Assembly: GCA_023379725.1 (NCBI GenBank)
Contig: JAMCPC010000060.1
Span: 3,022-9,261 of the forward strand
Source of the DNA: Actinomycetota bacterium
GTDB taxonomy: Bacteria > Actinomycetota > Acidimicrobiia > Acidimicrobiales > JAMCPL01
Direction: 5' to 3'
DNA: 6,240 nt
Made by a program: the position numbers and the translations under genes. The notes under the pieces are model-generated. The model did not search any database, had not been told where the DNA came from, and saw only the letters and a program-made list of their open reading frames with translations. Each line of letters opens with the position of its first letter. Position 1 is the stretch's first letter. Positions 5,448-6,240 of this stretch are shown in pieces.

Positions 5448-5463
5448 CTACTTTCGACCGAAC
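5410..5463. repeat. Repeats of the hisI stop-codon region
   Basis: CTACTTTCGACCGAAC occurs perfectly at 5426-5441 and 5448-5463 (22-bp period), and its first nine bases also occur at 5410-5418. The copy at 5448-5463 is the end of hisI, encoding SFGRK and TAG on the minus strand. The others lie just beyond the stop and repeat CGAAAGTAG. Confidence 0.9.
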
Positions 5464-5918
5464 GACCTATAAAAGCAGCTACGCTCCCCTGTGTGACAGG
5501 CGCCCTTTCCCTCCTGGTCGACCAGGACAAGTAGGGTATCTCCATCACAATCGTAACGCACCTCACGGACCCACTGACGATCCCCCGATGTCTCCCCCTT
5601 TACCCAATACTCCTGCCTACTCCTGCTCCAGAAACACGTCCTACCACTGGTCAACGTACGCCTTAAAGACTCACGATTCATATAACCAAGCATCAGAACA
5701 GTACCATCACCGATATCCTGTATGACAGCAGGTACCAATCCGTTACTGTCGAATTTCACCACGTCCAGCTCACTGTCGTCAAAGTCGATTGGGGTGGCTT
5801 CATATATGCGCTCAGTTGATATATGCTCAGTTGACCCACGACCAGATGGAACACCAGAACCAGATAGAGCAGTATCGGTGGCAATAAAATTAATTTGAGG
5901 AGAATCAGATTGGGACAT
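5448..5918 (-). CDS. hisI: Phosphoribosyl-AMP cyclohydrolase
   Basis: Third step of histidine biosynthesis: opens the adenine ring of phosphoribosyl-AMP, giving ProFAR. Residues 54-150 carry the whole family core: VKFDSNGLVPAVIQD, VLMLGYMNRESL (74-85), FWSRSRQEYWVKGETSG (96-112), and the metal-ligand clusters DCDGD (123-127) and GACHTGERSCF (139-149). The conserved cysteines C124, C141 and C148 bind zinc, and aspartates of DCDGD bind magnesium in this family. It is a stand-alone HisI: no pyrophosphohydrolase domain (HisE) follows. The N-terminal 45 or so residues are a low-complexity Ser/Thr/Gly extension absent from most homologues, containing a 15-17-bp tandem duplication. ATG 5918 is supported by a near-consensus promoter ending 7 nt upstream. 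It lies 8 bp after the GroES-like stop codon, on the same strand, but can be transcribed separately. No other his genes are in view. Confidence 0.95.
   Translation of the reverse strand: MSQSDSPQINFIATDTALSGSGVPSGRGSTEHISTERIYEATPIDFDDSELDVVKFDSNGLVPAVIQDIGDGTVLMLGYMNRESLRRTLTSGRTCFWSRSRQEYWVKGETSGDRQWVREVRYDCDGDTLLVLVDQEGKGACHTGERSCFYRSFGRK
5804..5835. repeat. 15-17-bp tandem duplication in hisI N-terminus
   Basis: ATATGCGCTCAGTTGAT (5804-5820) is followed directly by ATATGCTCAGTTGAC (5821-5835), nearly the same sequence with two bases missing. It lies in the non-conserved N-terminal extension of HisI, in the residues STEHISTERI (29-38). Confidence 0.8.
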
Positions 5919-5925
5919 AGATCCA

Positions 5926-5955
5926 ATTATAGGTACAATCCGGTGTCGTTGTCAG
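5926..5955 (-). promoter_or_regulatory. Strong leaderless promoter of hisI
   Basis: On the minus strand CTGACA (5950-5955, 5 of 6 to TTGACA), an 18-bp spacer and a perfect TATAAT (5926-5931) end 7 nt before the hisI ATG at 5918. The predicted transcript starts at the A of ATG. The promoter lies inside the last codons of the GroES-like gene, and the TAA stop of that gene (5927-5929) is part of the TATAAT. Confidence 0.75.
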
Positions 5956-6220
5956 CATGGCTGGATGCAACCGCATGGATGTCTCTCTCACGAAGGATGA
6001 CATACTGCTCTCCCTGCACTTCTACCTCGAAACGATCCTCTGGATTATACAGCACCTTGTCTCCTGGCCTCACCGACCTCACATGAGGACCCACAACGGA
6101 AACGTCTGCCCACGCGAGGCGGCGTGAAAGCTCTGCTGTAGCGGGAATAAGTATGCCTGTCTTTGACCTGCGCTCCCCTTCAGAATCCACCGGCACTGCA
6201 AGAATCCTGTCAGCCAACAT
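5927..6220 (-). CDS. GroES-like co-chaperonin paralog (Cpn10 family)
   Basis: A 97-residue member of the Cpn10/GroES fold. It matches the distinct actinobacterial paralog rather than the main groES: it starts MLADRILAVPVDSEGERRS, followed by a mobile-loop-like GILIPATA (22-29), RRLAWADVSVVG (33-44), VRPGDKVLYNPEDRFEVEV (50-68), YVILRERDIHAV (73-84), and ends DNDTGLYL; relatives end STGLYL. Classical GroES caps the GroEL ring through its mobile loop. Whether this paralog does so or has another partner is not known to me. ATG 6220 fits the family start. No Shine-Dalgarno sequence is seen in the 20 bases upstream, and no -10 element is at leaderless spacing, so it may be coupled to a gene outside the window. 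It lies 8 bp upstream of hisI. Confidence 0.85.
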   Translation of the reverse strand: MLADRILAVPVDSEGERRSKTGILIPATAELSRRLAWADVSVVGPHVRSVRPGDKVLYNPEDRFEVEVQGEQYVILRERDIHAVASSHADNDTGLYL

Positions 6221-6240
6221 GGTAATAGACTGCTTGCTAT

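Noticed and set aside
5246..5725. 159-codon plus-strand frame across the nfuA-hisI junction
   Set aside because: It is antisense to hisI, crosses the duplicated gene ends, is Pro/Thr/His-rich without any domain, and conflicts with two well-supported genes.

Overview
The window most likely comes from a member of the Actinomycetota. The main evidence is a short GroES paralog ending in TGLYL, a remnant of an Ada-AlkA fusion placed just before ogt (the order known from Mycobacterium), and several promoters whose -10 element lies about 7 nt from a start codon, as in leaderless actinobacterial mRNAs. An acidimicrobial-type or other lower-GC lineage is possible, but I cannot place it further. Most of the window has moderate GC. 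A block at about 1200-2140 is visibly GC-richer (42 of 60 bases in 1381-1440, against 25 of 60 in 421-480).

Layout. At 3-86 there may be the alanine-rich tail of a rightward gene entering from the left. A leftward type IV prepilin peptidase follows (163-948). A rightward alkylation-repair module comes next: an Ada-AlkA gene reduced by a large internal deletion to 101 codons (1267-1572), and an intact ogt methyltransferase (1590-2144). About 380 bp of repeat-bearing non-coding DNA leads to yceI (2526-3164). This gene converges with a leftward ATP-grasp ligase (3243-4628), which is divergent from nfuA (4648-5286) across only 19 bp. nfuA converges with leftward hisI (5448-5918), which lies 8 bp downstream of a leftward GroES-like gene (5927-6220).

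Two themes connect the window. First, start codons: the prepilin peptidase, ada remnant, yceI, nfuA and hisI each have a TAnnnT-like or TATAnn hexamer ending 6-7 nt before the chosen start and no convincing Shine-Dalgarno sequence, which predicts leaderless translation. Only ogt has a classical GGAGGA. Second, short direct repeats: nearly every gene 3' end, and several loops inside genes, carries a local duplication. Pieces of nfuA, hisI and the ATP-grasp gene are repeated just beyond their stop codons, and a 31-bp piece of yceI is copied across the ATP-grasp stop codon.

Functionally this is mixed housekeeping: Fe-S cluster delivery, histidine synthesis, chaperonin-like function, pilus processing and DNA repair. 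I see no CRISPR array, tRNA, rRNA, insertion sequence or defence cassette.
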